Positions 61,197 to 64,000 of a stretch of DNA of 64,000 nucleotides are shown one piece after another. Every line of letters begins with the position of its first letter. Positions within the stretch are counted from its first letter, which is position 1. Position numbers and translations under genes: made by a program. The notes beneath the pieces were generated by a model that saw nothing but the letters and a program-made list of their open reading frames with translations, ran no database searches and was not told where the DNA came from. Source of the DNA: Monilinia fructicola (lineage: Eukaryota; Ascomycota; Leotiomycetes; Helotiales; Sclerotiniaceae); contig VICG01000011.1 in NCBI GenBank assembly GCA_008692225.1, positions 2,158,501-2,222,500 of the forward strand. The letters run 5' to 3'.

Positions 61197-61674
61197 CTTC
61201 ATTGAAGAAATTCATATCGTAAGAAGCTTATCAAAACCGATAATTCAAGATTACGAGTAATGAACCTTACCTAGTAGTTCAGTTCAGTTCAGGTTCACTT
61301 CACTTCACTTCTGTTCTATCGGAACTCAAAGGATCATCAAACTTGTCTTTGTCTGTCGTCATAATTATTCACCAACTACCCACCATTCCGATATCTATAC
61401 CCATTTATTTCTGTACCCTCCAGCTCTCTTTGCTTTTGCCAGCCATGCCTCTCCCATTTGAGATTCAACGCCGGCGCTTTATGCGTGCAGCAAACAGCAA
61501 GTATATTTACGGCAGAGTCGTAAGTTATTCGTCGTACCTTCCGTTTGCTCTCTTCTCCGTCGTAGATTGCCTGGTCACTTTGGGGCATGAAACATTTTCC
61601 AACTTTCAGATACTAATACGCTTGCGCATATACAGCCTCTCATCCACACAATCATTTTCCTCATCGAACTCATC

Positions 61675-62502
61675 ATGGTTGGAAGACTCACCGCGAAATT
61701 CAACAGCTACTATGCTGCTCGCCCGGTACTCACCATGATGATTACGAACGCCGTCTTGGGTGGCATAGCAGATACCGTCGCACAATCCATAACAGCCATA
61801 AGACAAGCCGCGGTGAGAAAACAGGGAGGAGTGAGAAAGGACGATTCATTGGCGATAGAAATCCACGAGCTCGATAGGAAGAATCCCTTGAACGACCGTG
61901 ACCTCATTCCCGATTCCAAAATTCTACCGCCACCTTTTGATTTCGAACGATTGACTCGATTTATGGCATATGGATTTGCTATGGCACCTGTACAATTCAA
62001 ATGGTTCCAATTCCTATCCAGAGCCTTTCCAATCACAAAATCAAGTGCTTTTGGGCCGGCACTCAAGATGGTTGCAATGGACCAGCTGGTTTTTGCACCA
62101 GTCGGTATGATACTTCCTTGCTTATTGACGGGTTCAACTTGGCTGACCATTCTCAGGTATTGCCAATTTCTTCACAGTCATGACCATCGCAGAGGGCGGC
62201 GGAAAGAGAGCAGTTGCTCAAAAGCTGCGGGATATGTACCTACCAACGCTCAAGGCCAACTTTATGGTCTGGCCTTTGGTACAAATCATCAATTTCCGTC
62301 TCATGCCAATTCAATTCCAACTAGTAAGTTGTTCCCCATGAAACTTTTCCACAAAGTCTTGGATGATTGCTAACTACACCTATAGCCATTCGTCTCAAGT
62401 GTTGGTATTGCCTGGACCGCTTATCTCTCCTTATCCAATGCTGCCGAGGATGCTTTGGATGTTCGATCAGCTCCGGTATCACCCAATATTCGACTACTAT
62501 GA
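61675..62502 (+). CDS. Mpv17/PMP22 family membrane protein
   Basis: Integral membrane protein of the Mpv17/PXMP2/Sym1 family, found in peroxisomal, mitochondrial or vacuolar membranes; family members act as or modulate small-solute channels. Three exons, 61675-62104, 62157-62323 and 62386-62502, with GTATGA and GTAAGT donors and CTGAC and CTAAC branch sites; 714 bases, 237 residues. The N-terminus is typical (YYAARPVLTMMITNAVLGGI, then ADTVAQ). A charged insertion (about residues 43-83) is followed by FMAYGFAMAPVQFKWFQFLS, FAPVGIANFFTVMTIAEGG across the first splice, MVWPLVQIINFRLMPIQFQ, and the signature WTAYLSLSNAA. Four membrane segments are expected. Yeast Sym1-like versions usually lack the long insertion, so a peroxisomal or vacuolar paralogue is also possible. 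Confidence 0.88.
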
Positions 62503-63486
62503 CACGACTCTCGACTCTAGACCCGAGTATGAGAGTGTGAAGGTAGGAATGAACCAGGATCAGCACGGTTGGGAAGCGATGGAGTTCTGGGACTGTGTTT
62601 TGGACCGGAAAGGTCATTGTGGATAATATATCCACAAGTTTCATTTATCATGTTTGGTTTGGGGGCATTCAGAAGGTGTTTGGCGTTGGAATTTTGAGAC
62701 GAATATCACGATATTATTTAGATCACAGACGTACATAAGGTTTTTGGAACCAATCTGGATTTTAGCTAAAGCACAATTCCATTAGCAACCATGAAACAAA
62801 CGGTCCGATATTCTGAATTCTTGAGTGGCATTTGTTTCATTTCTCTTCACATCTCACATCATGGTGATCCTCTTCTCTCTAAGCTAAAGACGGGCCGGAT
62901 GTGGTATGACCTTGTATTTATAGACACTCCAGAGCTGTACGGAGTAATTGAGATGATAATCAGGTTACAAAATATTATATATAGAACTATATACAAAGTT
63001 ATACATATATGTTCATGTTAAAAAAAGCTTCAATTTTCTAATGTTTTCAATGTCGAGATACCTAGATAGATATCAAACATTCCTTGGAGCCTTCATTCAG
63101 AACGTGAACTCCTTCGAACTCCTTCGAACCAATTGATATTCAATTCAACTCAACTCAAGACAAGATGAGACAAAGAAATAATTGACGATATGGATTGATA
63201 AGGTTGGGATCTGACACTCAAGAGGGTCATGAACACTCCCGATATGCTGCCGAAGGGAGGGGAGATCAATCCCAAGAAAAATCACCCCACCATGATAGAG
63301 GGGCATATTTCAAATCTCAGCCCACGTCCCTTTCTTTTACTTTCCCTTCTCCCATTTCTTCTCAACCAAAAGTTTAACTCCAGCAAACTTCTCACGCAAG
63401 AACAATAATCATAATAAGAAGTCTCTTCCCATTCTTCTTCCCCTTCAACCATTGCATAGACGTTTGATTTCCATCACTGCGAGAAG
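62503..63486 (+). promoter_or_regulatory. Mpv17 3' region and PGK promoter
   Basis: About 980 bp. The distal half has no gene (one TACGGAGTA at 62938). The proximal half has pyrimidine-rich tracts ending in a CT-rich stretch (about 63320-63475), as seen before transcription starts of strongly expressed fungal glycolytic genes. Confidence 0.5.
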
Positions 63487-64000
63487 ATGTCTCTTTCAAA
63501 CAAGCTTTCCATTACCGACGTCGAGTTGAAGGACAAGAGGGTGTTGATCAGAGTAAGTCAAGGTTCCTACGCATCGTGTATTCATATGGGGAGACTGCTT
63601 TGAATCTTTGGTTTCTACGGGGACATGCAAGTGTCGTGTGCGGCAGACTAAAGAACGGCATCTAAATTAAGGGCGAACATGACTAACTCCTTGTCCGCTA
63701 GGTTGATTTCAACGTCCCCCTCGACTCGGATAAGAACATCACCAACAACCAACGTATCGCCGGTGCCATTCCAACAATCAAGTACGCCATCGACAATGGC
63801 GCCAAGGCCGTTATCCTCATGTCTCATTTGGGACGCCCAGATGGAAAGGTCAACGCTAAATATTCGTTAAAGCCAGTCGTGCCAGAGCTTGAGAAGCTCT
63901 TGGGAGGCAAGAAGGTCGAGTTTGCACCGGACTCGGTTGGCCCAGAGGTCGAGGAGATCGTCAACAAAGCTTCTGGAGGACAGGTCATTTTACTTGAGAA
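63487..64000 (+). CDS. PGK1: Phosphoglycerate kinase (5' part, truncated by window end)
   Basis: Cytosolic glycolytic enzyme transferring phosphate between 1,3-bisphosphoglycerate and ADP. First exon 63487-63552 ([20 protein letters not shown]), intron 63553-63701 (149 bp, GTAAGT, CTAAC branch, CTAG acceptor), second exon from 63702 to the end of the window. Diagnostic residues: the PGK signature RVDFNVPLD immediately across the splice, followed by [20 protein letters not shown] and the substrate-binding [10 protein letters not shown]. About 121 of roughly 418 residues are present. The intron inside the RVDFNVP signature is longer than other introns here, as is common for first introns of highly expressed fungal genes. 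Confidence 0.96.

Larger units (their letters stand above)
59766..61674. other. Intergenic region with several microsatellites
   Basis: No supportable gene. Contains an ACTC array (60485-60520), GGGATGAA and TG-rich arrays (60857-60936), and CATA/CAAACATA repeats (61121-61196). CT-rich sequence with GTTCA/CTTCA repeats (about 61276-61315) may belong to the promoter of the following gene. Confidence 0.55.

Overview
The window is nuclear DNA of a filamentous ascomycete (Pezizomycotina). The genes carry short introns (46-91 bp, one of 149 bp) with GTAAGT-like donors and CTAAC/CTGAC-type branch sites. The gene set is also typical: HIR3, a ChAPs exomer adaptor, an NCS1 permease, a berberine-bridge-type FAD oxidase, BTB and 2EXR-type proteins, a small secreted Cys/Pro-rich protein and phosphoglycerate kinase. 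Gene content and intergenic style fit Leotiomycetes (for example Sclerotiniaceae), but I cannot prove that placement from sequence alone.

Layout. Bases 1-19179 form a gene-poor block rich in microsatellites and dispersed short palindromic words. It holds an AT-rich LTR-like remnant (8940-10026), a 253-bp MITE-like element with 36-bp inverted ends and a TA duplication (10274-10526), a 48-unit TTTA array (10663-10854) and a second AT-rich island (13334-13750). Its last ~1.5 kb looks like promoter and leader of a PCL/Clg1-like cyclin gene (19180-20192). From 20193 to 26137 there is mostly non-coding DNA with a strong hairpin, a palindrome and a degenerate repeat. The gene-rich part follows: FAD oxidase (26138-28108), BTB protein (29456-30455), ChAPs exomer subunit (32510-34885), coiled-coil protein (35510-36358, minus), membrane-anchored amidohydrolase (36827-40011, minus) divergent from HIR3 (41140-46674), NCS1 permease (48282-50019, minus), 2EXR-like protein (52903-54105), C2H2 zinc-finger protein (54919-55713, minus), a cluster of GGCGATGCA words (56060-57275), a secreted protein (59202-59765), an Mpv17/PMP22-family protein (61675-62502) and the 5' part of phosphoglycerate kinase (63487-64000).

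The genes are unrelated housekeeping, trafficking, transport and regulatory functions; there is no operon or biosynthetic cluster. Exon chains were assembled by hand. For the ChAPs, amidohydrolase, HIR3, NCS1, BTB and Mpv17 genes the summed exon lengths are exact multiples of three, which supports the splice sites.

The most striking observations are reading-frame breaks in otherwise well-preserved genes. The cyclin has two surplus bases, the second exactly at a UGA. The FAD oxidase has two compensating indels in A-runs. The 2EXR gene has one surplus base, and the zinc-finger frame has an in-frame TGA. Others are the GGCGATGCA cluster and the strong over-representation of TACGGAGTA outside genes (13 exact copies against about 0.5 expected). 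Sequencing error is a live explanation for the frame breaks and would have to be excluded first.
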